In this document: positions 35,338 through 44,242 of the stretch, piece by piece | How the letters are laid out: every line of letters starts with the position of its first letter | Numbering within the stretch: position 1 is the stretch's first letter | NCBI GenBank assembly: GCA_023461275.1 | Contig: JAEYMI010000020.1 | Coordinates: 1-64,000 of the forward strand | Length of the DNA: 64,000 nucleotides | Reading direction: 5' to 3' | Source of the DNA: Actinomycetes bacterium | Lineage (GTDB): Bacteria; Actinomycetota; Actinomycetes; Mycobacteriales; Mycobacteriaceae | Made by a program: the position numbers and the translations under genes | Notes under the pieces: generated by a model | Databases searched by the model: none | The model's input: only the letters and a program-made list of their open reading frames with translations | Told to the model about the DNA's origin: nothing

Positions 35338-36417
35338 TCAACCGTGCGACGTCGTCGGTGCGGTGGACCTCAGCGACTCCTCCAGCGACGGCGCGAACGT
35401 GATCGCTTGTGCCAGAGCGTCATCGATCGCCTCGACCGCGAGCTCCAGCCGTTCGGATACGCTGCCGCGCACCTCCAGCCACGGTACGGGCTGCGCGGCC
35501 AGCGTGGCTCGGAAGCGATCCTGCATATCGTGGCGGATGTGCTCGCCGTCGCGCATCCCGTCGTCGACGAAGTCGATCTCGTCGCCGGTCAGGATATAGA
35601 GGAGCGGGCGGTGTGCCGCGGCGGCCGTGACGACCGTCGGCGAGATGGTCCCGACGTAGCGTTCGTGCCACAGGCTCGTCGCCAAAACGTCGGTGTCGCA
35701 GAGCAACAGCGGTGACCGGGCACGTCGTGCGGCAGCGCGCTCGTCGCGCATCTGACGCTCGACGATGAGGTCGAACTCGTCCGAACGCCACGGCGCCGTC
35801 GGGCCACCCGGCCGAAGTGCGCTGTACGTGCGCCCGTACTCCGGCACCCACACCGTCGAATAGTGTTGCGCCAGAGCCTCGGTCAGGGTGGTGGTGCCGG
35901 TCGATTCGGCGCCGAGCAGCACCACACGGTTGATCAGGCCGACGCGGACGGTCGCCGACAGATGCGACCACCATCGGGTGAGGTCGGCGCGTACCGCGGT
36001 ACCGGAGACCGGCTCGGCGACGCGTCCGGCATCCACCTCGACCCACTGCGCGTCGAGTCGTCGGGCGAGTTCGGCGCCGTAGCTCTCGGAGGCGAACACC
36101 GCGTCGACGGGTGCGTCGAGAAGTCCACGGATGGTGCGCATCTGGAGGTCCCAGATCTCCGGCGAGTCGTAGTCGATCGGTGTGTCGTCGGTGGTGCTGA
36201 CCACCCGGACCGTCGGATGCTCCTGCGCGATCCAGTCCGCACGGACCTCGACCGGGATGGATTCGACGCTGGACCCGATCACCTCGACGGTGACCGACTC
36301 ACACGACCGCACGGCGGCTCTGATCAGCAGGTCGTGTCCGCTGTGCGGCGGGTAGAACTTGCCCAGCACCAGGCCGTGGGCGAACCGGGGTTGTTCAGAC
36401 ATCGGTTGCTCAGACAT
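35338..36417 (-). CDS. nadR: NadR-like nicotinamide riboside kinase / NMN adenylyltransferase
   Basis: A two-domain, 359-residue protein. The N-terminal nucleotidyltransferase domain begins GLVLGKFYPPHSGHDLLIRA with the H-x-G-H motif. The C-terminal kinase domain has the P-loop GAESTGTTT, then W-V-P-E-Y-G-R-T-Y and L-L-C-D-T-D. Together they turn nicotinamide riboside into NMN and NAD. Unlike enterobacterial NadR, there is no N-terminal HTH. It is the second gene after pnuC. Two possible starts, 36417 and 36402, are exact 15-bp duplicates of each other, one overlapping the pnuC stop; an upstream in-frame ATG lies at 36459. Confidence 0.85.
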   Translation of the reverse strand: MSEQPMSEQPRFAHGLVLGKFYPPHSGHDLLIRAAVRSCESVTVEVIGSSVESIPVEVRADWIAQEHPTVRVVSTTDDTPIDYDSPEIWDLQMRTIRGLLDAPVDAVFASESYGAELARRLDAQWVEVDAGRVAEPVSGTAVRADLTRWWSHLSATVRVGLINRVVLLGAESTGTTTLTEALAQHYSTVWVPEYGRTYSALRPGGPTAPWRSDEFDLIVERQMRDERAAARRARSPLLLCDTDVLATSLWHERYVGTISPTVVTAAAAHRPLLYILTGDEIDFVDDGMRDGEHIRHDMQDRFRATLAAQPVPWLEVRGSVSERLELAVEAIDDALAQAITFAPSLEESLRSTAPTTSHG

Positions 36418-37033
36418 CGGTCTGCTGAGCGTGGGCAACGGTACCGCCGGCACGCTCATGCTCGACGAGGGTTCGATGCGTACGCCAGCCGTGGTAGCCC
36501 CATATGCACAAGCCGATGAACAGGACGTAGAGCGCGGCGGTGATGGTCAGGCCGGTGGCCAGGTACATCGCGACGTAGGCGACGTCGACGACGATCCACA
36601 CGAACCAATTGGCCAGCCAGCGGCGATTCAGCATGTACTGCGCGGCCAGGCTGCCGGCGGTGGTGGCGGCATCGGCGACCGGCACGGTGGAATCTGTGTA
36701 GGCCGAGAGAATCCAGAACAGGACCCCGAACATGGCCAGTGCCGCGATGGCCAACGGCACGATCGCGCGTCGCGGAGTGCTCAGGACGAACGTCGGGGCG
36801 TCGCGGCCGGCGTGCCAATTCAGCCAGCCATGCACACCGAGCACCAGGTAGATGACCTGTAGGCCGACGTTCGCATAGATACCGGACACCGCGAACAGGC
36901 CGATGAACACCAGGTTGTTGGCGATTCCGATGGGAAAGTTCCAGATACTGCGGCGGGCGGCGAGAATGACGCACGCGGCACCGGTCACGAATCCCAGGGT
37001 TTCCGCCCAATGCGCGGCGAGCCACGTCAGCAC
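36410..37033 (-). CDS. pnuC: PnuC-type nicotinamide riboside transporter
   Basis: A 207-residue membrane protein with about seven hydrophobic helices and the PnuC features FPIGIANNLVFIGLF, Y-L-V-L-G-V-H-G-W-L-N-W near the middle, and N-R-R-W-L-A-N-W-F-V-W-I-V-V-D. It takes up nicotinamide riboside by facilitated diffusion and depends on the kinase for trapping. The kinase gene nadR starts at or within the pnuC stop codon region (36402-36417), so the two form a salvage operon. The promoter would lie in the 358-bp gap upstream, which it shares with the divergent mycolyltransferase gene. Confidence 0.88.
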   Translation of the reverse strand: MLTWLAAHWAETLGFVTGAACVILAARRSIWNFPIGIANNLVFIGLFAVSGIYANVGLQVIYLVLGVHGWLNWHAGRDAPTFVLSTPRRAIVPLAIAALAMFGVLFWILSAYTDSTVPVADAATTAGSLAAQYMLNRRWLANWFVWIVVDVAYVAMYLATGLTITAALYVLFIGLCIWGYHGWRTHRTLVEHERAGGTVAHAQQTDV

Positions 37034-37391
37034 CCAGCGAGCTTAGAGTCCAGGCGAGTCGACTGTCCGGGTAGCCCGAGGGCGCGGTCACCATCGCGGT
37101 GCATCTCGGTAACGACCCGAGCTCGGGTTTGTGATCGCGCAATATAGATGTACGACGATGTAGCCGGCATCGCGTCGTAGACGCTGGTGACGGGCCTAGC
37201 GGCAGTACCTGTGATGCACCAGGTTGCTCGGCGGTGAGGTTGCTCGCCTTTGCTGCCGTGTTATCGAGCCGTTACACTCAGCGCGACGACGATCAGACTG
37301 CCGCGACGAATGGTTGCGAGCCATAAGATGATCGACGTTGTAGACGGCCATGACCGTGACCAGTCCAGGTCAAGATCGAAGGACTAGCTGA
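37034..37391. other. 358-bp divergent intergenic region
   Basis: Separates pnuC (left) from the mycolyltransferase gene (right). It holds a promoter candidate for the latter at 37250-37278 and an AT-richer stretch near 37140 that may serve pnuC. I see no gene, riboswitch or repeat in it with confidence. Confidence 0.5.
37250..37278 (+). promoter_or_regulatory. Candidate promoter of the mycolyltransferase gene
   Basis: TTGCTG (37250-37255) and TACACT (37273-37278) are 17 bp apart, a standard primary-sigma layout. The predicted transcript would carry a leader of about 107 nt before ATG 37392. The leader ends with a GAAGGAC ribosome-binding site. Confidence 0.35.
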
Positions 37392-38357
37392 ATGTTGTTC
37401 ACACGCGCTCGCAAGCGCCTCGCCGCCGGAATGGCCGCGGTTGCCGCGATCACCGGTGCCACGCTCGTCGCGACACCGACCGCCCAAGCGGCAGGCACCA
37501 CCGAGTACGTCTACTCGGCTGCCATGCACCGCACCGTGCCGGTCCGCATCGTCGACGGTGGTGGATCTGCACCGAAGCCGACGCTGTACCTGCTCGACGG
37601 CCTTCGTGCGCCGAACAACAGCAGCGGCTGGCTGCTCAACCGCACCGGTGCCGATAGCTTCATGGCCGGCAAGGGCGTCAACCTGGTCATCCCGTTCGGC
37701 GGTGCAGGCAGCTTCTACACCGACTGGCAGCAGCGCGACCCGGTCCTCGGCGTCAACAAGTGGGAGACCTTCCTGACCCGCGAGCTTCCCGCCTACATGA
37801 AGGCCCGGCACAACAGCGACAACCGTCGCAACGGTGTCGCCGGACTCTCGATGTCGGGCACCTCGGCGCTGAACCTCGCGTCGCGTCACCCCGGCTTCTA
37901 CAAGGCCGTCGCCTCCTACAGCGGCTACCCGACCGTCACCATGCCCGGCTTCACCCAGGGAATCCAGGTCGCTGTCGCGCAGACCGGTGGCAACACCAAC
38001 AACATGTGGGGCTTCTACCCGGCCGGCACCTGGTTCCAGAACGACCCGTTCCTGTCGGCGGGCAACCTCGCCGGCAAGTACGTCTACCTCTCGTCGGGTA
38101 GCGGCCTGGGCAGCAAGTACGACACCTCGGTGAACCCGAACAGCCCGAACTTCGACCCGGTCAAGTTCTCGCAGATGGTTCCGCTCGAGGTCGCTGCGTC
38201 GGTCAGCACCCAGCTCTACATCCCGCGCGTCGCGCTGGTACCGGGCGTCAAGCTGACCACCCACGTCACCTCCGACGGTGTGCACTGGTGGGACTACTGG
38301 CAGAACGACTTCAAGCAGTCGTGGAACACCACGTTCAAGCCGGCGTTCTTCCGGTAA
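37392..38357 (+). CDS. Secreted mycolyltransferase (antigen 85-type esterase)
   Basis: A 321-residue exported alpha/beta hydrolase. The signal peptide has a basic start, hydrophobic core to residue 30 and A-Q-A near 33. The mature domain matches Ag85/corynomycolyltransferases: PTLYLLDGLRAPNN, W-x-x-x-T-x-x-x-x-F, GLSMSGTSAL with nucleophile Ser155, and V-H-W-W-D-Y-W with catalytic His298. Such enzymes move mycolic acids between trehalose esters and arabinogalactan in the outer membrane. The acid partner is probably Glu266 or a nearby acid. A strong terminator follows the stop. This gene is the best evidence that the organism makes mycolic acids. Confidence 0.9.
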   Translation: MLFTRARKRLAAGMAAVAAITGATLVATPTAQAAGTTEYVYSAAMHRTVPVRIVDGGGSAPKPTLYLLDGLRAPNNSSGWLLNRTGADSFMAGKGVNLVIPFGGAGSFYTDWQQRDPVLGVNKWETFLTRELPAYMKARHNSDNRRNGVAGLSMSGTSALNLASRHPGFYKAVASYSGYPTVTMPGFTQGIQVAVAQTGGNTNNMWGFYPAGTWFQNDPFLSAGNLAGKYVYLSSGSGLGSKYDTSVNPNSPNFDPVKFSQMVPLEVAASVSTQLYIPRVALVPGVKLTTHVTSDGVHWWDYWQNDFKQSWNTTFKPAFFR

Positions 38358-38387
38358 ACACTCCGCACACGCGGTAGCAGAACCAAA

Positions 38388-38427
38388 CAATCGCGGTCGG
38401 TGGCCTCAGGGTCACCGGCCGCGATTG
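38388..38427 (+). terminator. Rho-independent-like terminator after the mycolyltransferase gene
   Basis: Fifteen-base arms CAATCGCGGTCGGTG and CACCGGCCGCGATTG pair with one mismatch around a 10-nt loop. A short CTTTGTTG run follows. It lies 31 bp after the stop codon. Confidence 0.75.
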
Positions 38428-38462
38428 CTTTGTTGTGGGCCCCACTCGGGAGGCGTTTGGAT

Positions 38463-38610
38463 GCCGCGCTGTCGACGGGGCGGTGGGCGCTGTCGACGGG
38501 CTGGTGGGCGCTGTCGACGGGCTGGTGGGCGCCGTCGACGAGTGGGAGGGCGCTGTCGACGGGGCGGTGGGCGCTGTCGATGGGCGGGTGGGCGCTGTCG
38601 ACGGAGAGCG
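38463..38610. repeat. 21-bp tandem repeat array, seven units
   Basis: GTCGAC-type cores start at 38471, 38492, 38513, 38534, 38555, 38576 and 38597, exactly 21 bp apart. Each is followed by a G-rich half ending GGGCGCT (one unit GGGCGCC). The array lies between the mycolyltransferase terminator and the 3' end of the converging DUF3068 gene. It can be read as Gly-Ala-Val-Asp repeats but has no start signal and is not a credible gene. A related array in the opposite orientation occurs at 49261. Confidence 0.9.
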
Positions 38611-38614
38611 GGAC

Positions 38615-40147
38615 CTACGTGGAGGGTTTCGAGTCCGGGTCCGGGCCGTCGCCGAAGGCGCGCGTGTTCTCGTCGCCGTAGGCCCGGTTGTACTGCCCGT
38701 AGCGGCTGGATTCGGTGTCGATCGGCCGGAACTCGTCGGTGATCGGGGAGTCCGGGTCGAGCGCCGAGTGCCGCGAGACGGTCGGGATCTGCTCGGTGGG
38801 CCGCTCCCACGGGTTGGCGCCGCTGAACGACGACGTCGGGGCGCTCGAGACGTCGTAGGCACCGGCGTCGTAGGCCTCGTCGCGCGGGAGTTGTGTCGTC
38901 GCCGCGCCGGCCGCGGTCGTATCGCCGTCGAACTCGCGGGTGTCGGCGTCGTGGGCGTCGAAGACCTGCGTGCGGTCGTCATCGTCAGGAGTCTGCGGAT
39001 CGTCGGCGCCCTTGCGGCGGTTACGCAGGAGCAGGAAGGCGAACAGGCCCAGCAGCAGCAGACCGAGGATGCCGAGGATCAGCGGCAACCACAGGCTGCC
39101 CAGCTTGAGCTCATTGATGTAGCTCTTGGCCTTGGCGGCCTGACCCGACACCGTCTCGTCGGACCACTGGAACGTGCCCTTGAGCGCGTCGAGCCGGTAG
39201 TTGCGGATCGGCGCCGGGGTGTCCTCGCTCTGATCGGGGGACTTGAAGTACTGGCTCTGGTCTTCCTTGCCGTCGACGATGGTGCCGGTGTTCGGCTCGA
39301 CCCACATGTGGCGGGTCGCCGTCGCGTAACGATGCAGGGTGACCTGGTCTTTGGGAGTCACGCCGCGGCCGCTGATGCCCCACCAGCTGGCCGGCTGGGT
39401 GATCATCGTGCCCAGGGCGGCCTCGCCCTGCGCATTGGGCAGGCTCGACAGGTCGGTCTCGGGCACCTGGGCGACGAACTCGTAGGTGGTCACGCCATCG
39501 ATGGTCTTCTCCGCGACGTACTTGGCCGGCACGTCCTGACGGGTGGTGGTGTCGTAGTACAGGTAGTCGCGTTTCTTCACGTCGAAGCCGAACTTGTACT
39601 GGAAACCCTTGCGATCGGGAAGGTCGACGGACACGTCTTTGACGTTGCCGCCCTCGGGGATCGCCTCGAGCTGCAGGGAGCTCACCGCACCGTTGGGCAC
39701 CGACGACGAGCGGTTGACCGAGACGCGGTCGATGTTCGCGGTGAGCAGGCCGTCGTCGCACTTGCGTTCGGAGTTGACCGCGGCCATCGTCGGCTCGCTC
39801 TCCTTGCCCGCGGCGTCGCGGGTCCGGTCGATCTCGGTGGTCTGAGCCGACTGCACGGTCGCCTGACGGCGATCCGACGGGTTGACGATGAGCGTGCGGC
39901 GCTGCTGGGTGAGATTGGCCTGCAGGGTCGCCGCCTTGGGCTGGGTGAGCGAGCAACGGTTCAGGATGGTCGCCGGGTACCGGTTGCCGGCGGATCCGTC
40001 GGTGGCGACGCTGCTGGCGACGGAGGTGATGTCGAGGTCCAGCGGCACCACGCGCAGGGCGGGTACCAGGTAGGCGGGGATGGCGATCGCGGCTGCGATA
40101 CACGCGGCGCCCAAGAACGCCGGCAATGCCAGCCAGATACGTCTCAT
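38615..40147 (-). CDS. DUF3068 membrane-anchored envelope protein
   Basis: A 510-residue protein. An N-terminal hydrophobic segment (about residues 5-29) is followed by a long exported domain with DUF3068 features (L-N-R-C-S-L-T-Q, F-D-V-K-K-R-D-Y-L-Y-Y-D, W-W-G-I-S-G-R-G-V). A second transmembrane helix lies at about residues 345-375 (L-W-L-P-L-I-L-G-I-L-G-L-L-L-L-G), then R-N-R-R-K-G and a roughly 130-residue acidic, low-complexity cytoplasmic tail. Family members are found in mycolata and are often called PorA-family, but their role is not settled. Its 3' end abuts the 21-bp repeat array. Confidence 0.82.
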   Translation of the reverse strand: MRRIWLALPAFLGAACIAAAIAIPAYLVPALRVVPLDLDITSVASSVATDGSAGNRYPATILNRCSLTQPKAATLQANLTQQRRTLIVNPSDRRQATVQSAQTTEIDRTRDAAGKESEPTMAAVNSERKCDDGLLTANIDRVSVNRSSSVPNGAVSSLQLEAIPEGGNVKDVSVDLPDRKGFQYKFGFDVKKRDYLYYDTTTRQDVPAKYVAEKTIDGVTTYEFVAQVPETDLSSLPNAQGEAALGTMITQPASWWGISGRGVTPKDQVTLHRYATATRHMWVEPNTGTIVDGKEDQSQYFKSPDQSEDTPAPIRNYRLDALKGTFQWSDETVSGQAAKAKSYINELKLGSLWLPLILGILGLLLLGLFAFLLLRNRRKGADDPQTPDDDDRTQVFDAHDADTREFDGDTTAAGAATTQLPRDEAYDAGAYDVSSAPTSSFSGANPWERPTEQIPTVSRHSALDPDSPITDEFRPIDTESSRYGQYNRAYGDENTRAFGDGPDPDSKPST

Positions 40148-40216
40148 TCTCGCAACTCCTGTGGTCGGCTCAACGCAACCACAGTAGCGGTGAACGCCGA
40201 AGAGGACGGGGACCTG

Positions 40217-41608
40217 TCAGGCCGAGCTGACGACGCCGGATCGGCGATCGCGCTGGGCCTCCTTCATGATGCCTGCCATGTAAGCGTAGATCTCGCGGTC
40301 GGACATGGCTTTCCACCTCGGCGCAAGCAGCTTCATGTACTTCTCCACGTATAGCAACTGCTTACCCACGAGCACCAGCTCGCGCGGCAGCCGGGCGTCG
40401 TGAGCCTTGGCGACGGCGGCGAGCTGTTTGCCGAGGTCGCCGTAACTCATCGCACCCAGCTCGGTGGTACCCAGCGGCATGGTGACTTTCTTGAGGTCGG
40501 CGGCGCCCTGCTGCGTCGAACCGGGTTTGTGCACCGCTCCGAGCAGGAAGATGGCGCGACCGGCCGATTCGTAGTCGCCGGTCACGATGAGGTCGACGAC
40601 GAGTTGACGCAGGATGCGTCGTGTTCGCGGGGTGAACCGGCCGACGATGCCGAAGTCGATGAGCACCAGGGTGCCCGACTCGTCGACCATCACGTTGCCG
40701 GCGTGCAGATCACCGTGGAACAGGCCGCCGTGGAAGGCCGATTCCAGCAGCGACAGAAGCAGATTGCGGCACAGTGCGACGCCGTCGTGGCCGGCGGCGC
40801 GGACCGCCTTGGCGTCGTCGATGCGGATGGCGCGGATACGTTCCATGGTCATCACGCGGGCGGTGGTGAGCTCGTCGTAGACCTTCGGTACCCGCACGCG
40901 GTCGCCGTAGGGCCCGTCGCGCAGGCATTCGTACCACTCACGCATCGTCGACGCCTCGTTGCGGAAATCGAGTTCGGCGTCGAGGCCGTCGGCGAAGTCC
41001 TCGACGACGTGGCGTGCGCTGAGCATCCGCCCGTACTCGGAGAACTCCAGCAGGCCGGCGGCGCGCTCGAGGATGGCGACATCGGGGGCGAGCCGGTTGC
41101 TGATGCCCGGCCGCTGGATCTTGACGACCACTTCCTCGCCGTTGTCCAGGGTCGCGGTGTGCACCTGGGCGATTGACGCCGACGCAATGGGGACCGGGTC
41201 GAAGGTGGCGAACACCTCGTCGGGTGTACGACCGAACTCTTCGACGAACAGCGCCCGCACCTGTGCCGGGTCGGCCGGCGTCACGCGGTCGAGCAACGAC
41301 TCGAACTCGTCGGCGAGAGTGTCGGAGAAGACACCGGGACTCGACGCGATCAGCTGACCGAGCTTCACATAGGTGGGCCCGAGGTGCTCGAAGGTGGTGC
41401 GGACCTCGCGGGCCACATCCCGGGCACCGGGCAGTTCACCACGAACAACGTTCGTGGCGGAATGAAAGAGGAACCGGCCGACACCCGCGGTGGCCTGTGC
41501 CGCCGTCACGCCGAATCTGGTGATCTCGGCGATCGGCGACACCGTGGGTAGCTGCGCGCGCACCCCGGTGTCTCGTTCGTCTGTGATGTCAGATTTCTGG
41601 TTCGTCAC
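40217..41608 (-). CDS. ABC1/UbiB-family atypical kinase
   Basis: A 463-residue UbiB-like protein. The KxGQ motif is seen as YVKLGQLIASSPG near residue 80, the nucleotide-binding lysine in V-V-V-K-I-Q-R-P-G, and the catalytic loop and metal motif in FHGDLHAGNVM and L-V-L-I-D-F-G. These ancient kinase-like ATPases support isoprenoid quinone synthesis or membrane lipid handling. Mycolata use menaquinone, so a direct ubiquinone role is unlikely. The predicted protein lacks the usual C-terminal transmembrane pair. It stands about 70 bp upstream of the DUF3068 gene in the same direction. Confidence 0.85.
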   Translation of the reverse strand: MTNQKSDITDERDTGVRAQLPTVSPIAEITRFGVTAAQATAGVGRFLFHSATNVVRGELPGARDVAREVRTTFEHLGPTYVKLGQLIASSPGVFSDTLADEFESLLDRVTPADPAQVRALFVEEFGRTPDEVFATFDPVPIASASIAQVHTATLDNGEEVVVKIQRPGISNRLAPDVAILERAAGLLEFSEYGRMLSARHVVEDFADGLDAELDFRNEASTMREWYECLRDGPYGDRVRVPKVYDELTTARVMTMERIRAIRIDDAKAVRAAGHDGVALCRNLLLSLLESAFHGGLFHGDLHAGNVMVDESGTLVLIDFGIVGRFTPRTRRILRQLVVDLIVTGDYESAGRAIFLLGAVHKPGSTQQGAADLKKVTMPLGTTELGAMSYGDLGKQLAAVAKAHDARLPRELVLVGKQLLYVEKYMKLLAPRWKAMSDREIYAYMAGIMKEAQRDRRSGVVSSA

Positions 41609-41681
41609 CGTTCCACAGTGTAACCAGTGGGTCCTGCGTGGTCACGTTTCGTCGTTTGCCTAGGTCAGGGCGCTGCCGTTG

Positions 41682-43328
41682 TCACCGCTGCGCGGCAGCC
41701 CGGTACAGCCACGACACCACCAGCGCGCCGGGATCGACGACGCCTCGCGAGTTCTCGCCGACGTAGCTGGCGCGGCCCTTGGTGGCGGTGGTGTCGCGGG
41801 TCGATTCGGCACCGGACTCTGCGGCGTCGGCGACAGCGCCCAGGCCAGCGCCGGACTCCAGCGCGTCGACGGCCGGGGACAGCGCGTCGACGACGGTGTT
41901 GTCGCCCACCTGCGCGCCGCCGAGTTCGGTGATCTCGTCGAGCGCAGACCTGCTGCCGGTCCGCAGTGTCGACGAGAAGTCCGCTTGGTCGGAGTCGGCT
42001 TGGTCGGCGAACGCCGCGGCCAGCTGACGGAACAGCACCCCGAAGATCGCCCCCGACGTGCCGCCCGCGCGGACCAGATACGACGTGCTGATCGCCGTCA
42101 GTACGTCGGCGTCGGAGCCACGCAGCGGAATGTCGAAGTGCGACAACGCGGCCCGCATGTTGTGCCCGAAATCGCCGTCGCCGGCGCGTTGATCCAGCTC
42201 GGTCAGGTCGTCAATAGAGTCGACGACCCGCCCGACGAACGTCGACAGCCAACCGCACTCCTCGCCGTCGTCGGCGGAATCGTCGGGTTCGGCGAAGGTG
42301 GTGTCGGCGAGTGTGGCGGGTGCCTTCGCGGGTGCGCCCGGCCAGCCGGGGGCGGTGGTTCCGGCGTCGAAGAGCTCGATGATCTCGTCGTCGGTGCGCA
42401 TCAGGGTGATCGAGACGCCGGTCATGTCCAGCGCGGTGACAAAGGTGCCGACCATCGGCCGGGTCACGGTGATACCGCGGGTTTCGAGGTCGGCGACGGC
42501 CTCGCCGAATACCAGGTCCAGTTCGAGCGGATGTGCCGATCCGAGGCCGTTGACCAGGCAGATCACCTGATCCTCAGAAGCGAGTCCGAGCGAGGAGACG
42601 ATCTCGTCGATCATCCGGTGTACGAGCTCGCGGGCTCCGACCTTTGTGGTGCGGTCGGTGCCCGCCTCGCCGTGGATGCCGACCCCGAACTCCATCTCGT
42701 CGTCGGCGAGTTCGAAGGTGGGTGAGCTCTCGCCCGGCACGGTGCATGCGTGGTAGGCGACGGCGATGCTGCGAGCGTTGTCGGCGGCGCGTTGCCCGAC
42801 GGCGGCCACCGCTGCCAGGTCGTCACCGCGTGCCGCGGCCGCACCGCAGACCTTCTCGACCAGGATCGTGGCACCGGTGCCGCGGCGTCCGGGACCCGAA
42901 TCCGATTCGGTCGCAACATCATCGGCGACGATCACGCGATCGGTGGGCACCTCGTCGTCGAGCAGGTGTCGTGCGATGCGGAAGTTGAGCATGTCGCCGG
43001 TGTAGTTCTTCACCACGTGCAGGACGCCTGCGCCGCGGTCGGCCCAGCGGGTGGCGCCGACGATCTGCAGTGCGTTCGGCGAGGTGAAGACCAGCCCGGG
43101 GCAGGCGGCGTCGAGCATGCCGTCGCCGATCATCGACGAGTGCATCGGCTCGTGGCCGGAGCCGCCGCCGGAGATCACCGCCACCCGAGCGTCGTCGGTC
43201 CGATCGTTGCGGTGCAGGAATCCGGGGTCGCGCTGCCAGGAGATGTCGGGGTGTGCGGCGACGAAGCCGCGCAGCGCGTCGGTGAGAAAGGTGGACGGTG
43301 AGTTGAGGAGATAATCGTGGGCGCTCAC
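41682..43328 (-). CDS. Dihydroxyacetone kinase (fused DhaK-DhaL, ATP-dependent)
   Basis: The coding start is GTG 43328 (M-S-A-H-D-Y-L-L), giving 548 residues; the open frame runs 96 codons further but with no homology. Residues about 1-335 are the DhaK domain, with V-I-S-G-G-G-S-G-H-E-P and His219 in GVGIHGEAG, which binds substrate covalently. After a short linker, the DhaL ATP-binding domain has LDQRAGDGDFGHNM with the metal-binding aspartates, and ends S-R-G-V-V-D-P-G-A. It phosphorylates dihydroxyacetone with ATP rather than PEP. The gene stands alone. Confidence 0.88.
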   Translation of the reverse strand: MSAHDYLLNSPSTFLTDALRGFVAAHPDISWQRDPGFLHRNDRTDDARVAVISGGGSGHEPMHSSMIGDGMLDAACPGLVFTSPNALQIVGATRWADRGAGVLHVVKNYTGDMLNFRIARHLLDDEVPTDRVIVADDVATESDSGPGRRGTGATILVEKVCGAAAARGDDLAAVAAVGQRAADNARSIAVAYHACTVPGESSPTFELADDEMEFGVGIHGEAGTDRTTKVGARELVHRMIDEIVSSLGLASEDQVICLVNGLGSAHPLELDLVFGEAVADLETRGITVTRPMVGTFVTALDMTGVSITLMRTDDEIIELFDAGTTAPGWPGAPAKAPATLADTTFAEPDDSADDGEECGWLSTFVGRVVDSIDDLTELDQRAGDGDFGHNMRAALSHFDIPLRGSDADVLTAISTSYLVRAGGTSGAIFGVLFRQLAAAFADQADSDQADFSSTLRTGSRSALDEITELGGAQVGDNTVVDALSPAVDALESGAGLGAVADAAESGAESTRDTTATKGRASYVGENSRGVVDPGALVVSWLYRAAAQR

Positions 43329-43333
43329 CGTGT

Positions 43334-43352
43334 CTACGTTAGCCTCACTAGA
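43334..43352. promoter_or_regulatory. Weak IdeR-like box between divergent genes
   Basis: CTACGTTAGCCTCACTAGA matches about 13 of 19 bases of the DtxR/IdeR consensus and lies 6 bp upstream of the dihydroxyacetone kinase start, in the gap shared with a divergent hydrolase gene. A single weak match; recorded as a possibility only. Confidence 0.2.
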
Positions 43353-43396
43353 TAATCTGACGTGATGCCAACCACTTTCGTCTATCGAGTCGATCA

Positions 43397-44200
43397 GTGA
43401 CGCCGCCGTACCGCTACGCCGACGTCCGAGGTGCCCGGATTGCCTGGAATGCCACCGGACACGGTCCGACGGTGATCTGGTGTCACGGAATGAGCGCGAG
43501 CGCCTACCTGCAGGAGTCGGTCGGCCAGTTCGATTGGAAACCGTTGAGCGCGTCGGATTTTCGGCTGGTCCGCTACGACGCGCGCGGCCACGGCCGGTCC
43601 GGCGGTGGGCAGACACCCGAGGAGTACACCTGGCCGGAGCTGGCCAAGGATCTGTTGACCTTGCTGGACGAGGTAGCGCCGGGGGAGAAGGTGCACGCCA
43701 TCGGATCGTCGATGGGGACCGCGACGATCATCCACGCGGCGCTCGCGCGACCGGACCGCTTCGACCGACTCGTGCTGACCACTCCACCGACGTTCTGGCA
43801 GACCCGCAAGGATCAGATCCCGCTGCGCTTGAACGGCGCGGACTTCCTGGAGCAGCACGGACTGCGGGCGTTCGAGAAGCTCTCGGTCAACGTGCCGGCG
43901 TCGCCGGCACTCGTCGACGCCCGCGCCTATGTGACGCCGGTGGCGTCGAAGGCGGCGATCTTCCCGTCGGTACTGCGCGGCTCGGCCGTCTCCGACCTTC
44001 CGGACGCGACAACACTTGCCACACTGAGTAATCCGACGCTGATCCTCAGCTGGACCGGAGATGGGGTCCATCCGGTGGTGAGCGGCGAAACGCTCAACGG
44101 ACTGTTGCCGAACTCTTCGCTGCACGTCGCGGACACTCCTGCGCAATTGCACACCTGGCCCGCTCTGGTCCTGGACTTCTTGCGTTCGGCGAGCCGGTAG
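43397..44200 (+). CDS. Alpha/beta hydrolase
   Basis: A 267-residue hydrolase of the 3-oxoadipate enol-lactonase/esterase shape. It has VIWCHGMSAS (oxyanion region, H-G), R-Y-D-A-R-G-H-G-R-S-G-G, the nucleophile elbow GSSMGTA (Ser near residue 100), an acid in S-W-T-G-D-G-V-H-P, and the catalytic His likely in Q-L-H-T-W. It begins at GTG 43397, 68 bp from the divergent kinase gene. It is followed 42 bp later by a copper ATPase with its own promoter. Substrate unknown. Confidence 0.78.
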   Translation: MTPPYRYADVRGARIAWNATGHGPTVIWCHGMSASAYLQESVGQFDWKPLSASDFRLVRYDARGHGRSGGGQTPEEYTWPELAKDLLTLLDEVAPGEKVHAIGSSMGTATIIHAALARPDRFDRLVLTTPPTFWQTRKDQIPLRLNGADFLEQHGLRAFEKLSVNVPASPALVDARAYVTPVASKAAIFPSVLRGSAVSDLPDATTLATLSNPTLILSWTGDGVHPVVSGETLNGLLPNSSLHVADTPAQLHTWPALVLDFLRSASR

Positions 44201-44207
44201 GCCGTCC

Positions 44208-44234
44208 TTGACAGGTACCCCATGGGGGTATAGA
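44208..44234 (+). promoter_or_regulatory. Promoter with CsoR-type copper operator before the CopB-like ATPase
   Basis: TTGACA (44208-44213) and TATAGA (44229-44234) bracket the dyad TACCCCATGGGGGTA (44216-44230). This resembles CsoR boxes and shares GGGGGTAT with the box at 49361. Repressor binding would cover the promoter. Expected transcription start is about 44241, so the ATG at 44243 would be nearly leaderless. Confidence 0.6.
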
Positions 44235-44242
44235 CCGGGTGT

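Noticed and set aside
38463..38610. CRISPR-like spacing of repeats
   Set aside because: Units are contiguous at 21 bp with no spacers, and no cas gene is in the window; it is a tandem array.
38435..40354. Long plus-strand frame (639 codons) across the repeat array and the DUF3068 gene
   Set aside because: It is antisense to a gene with clear signal, membrane and domain features, and owes its length to GC-rich codon bias.
43329..43616. N-terminal extension of the dihydroxyacetone kinase frame
   Set aside because: Runs through the divergent hydrolase gene and is arginine-rich; the kinase fold starts right after GTG 43328.
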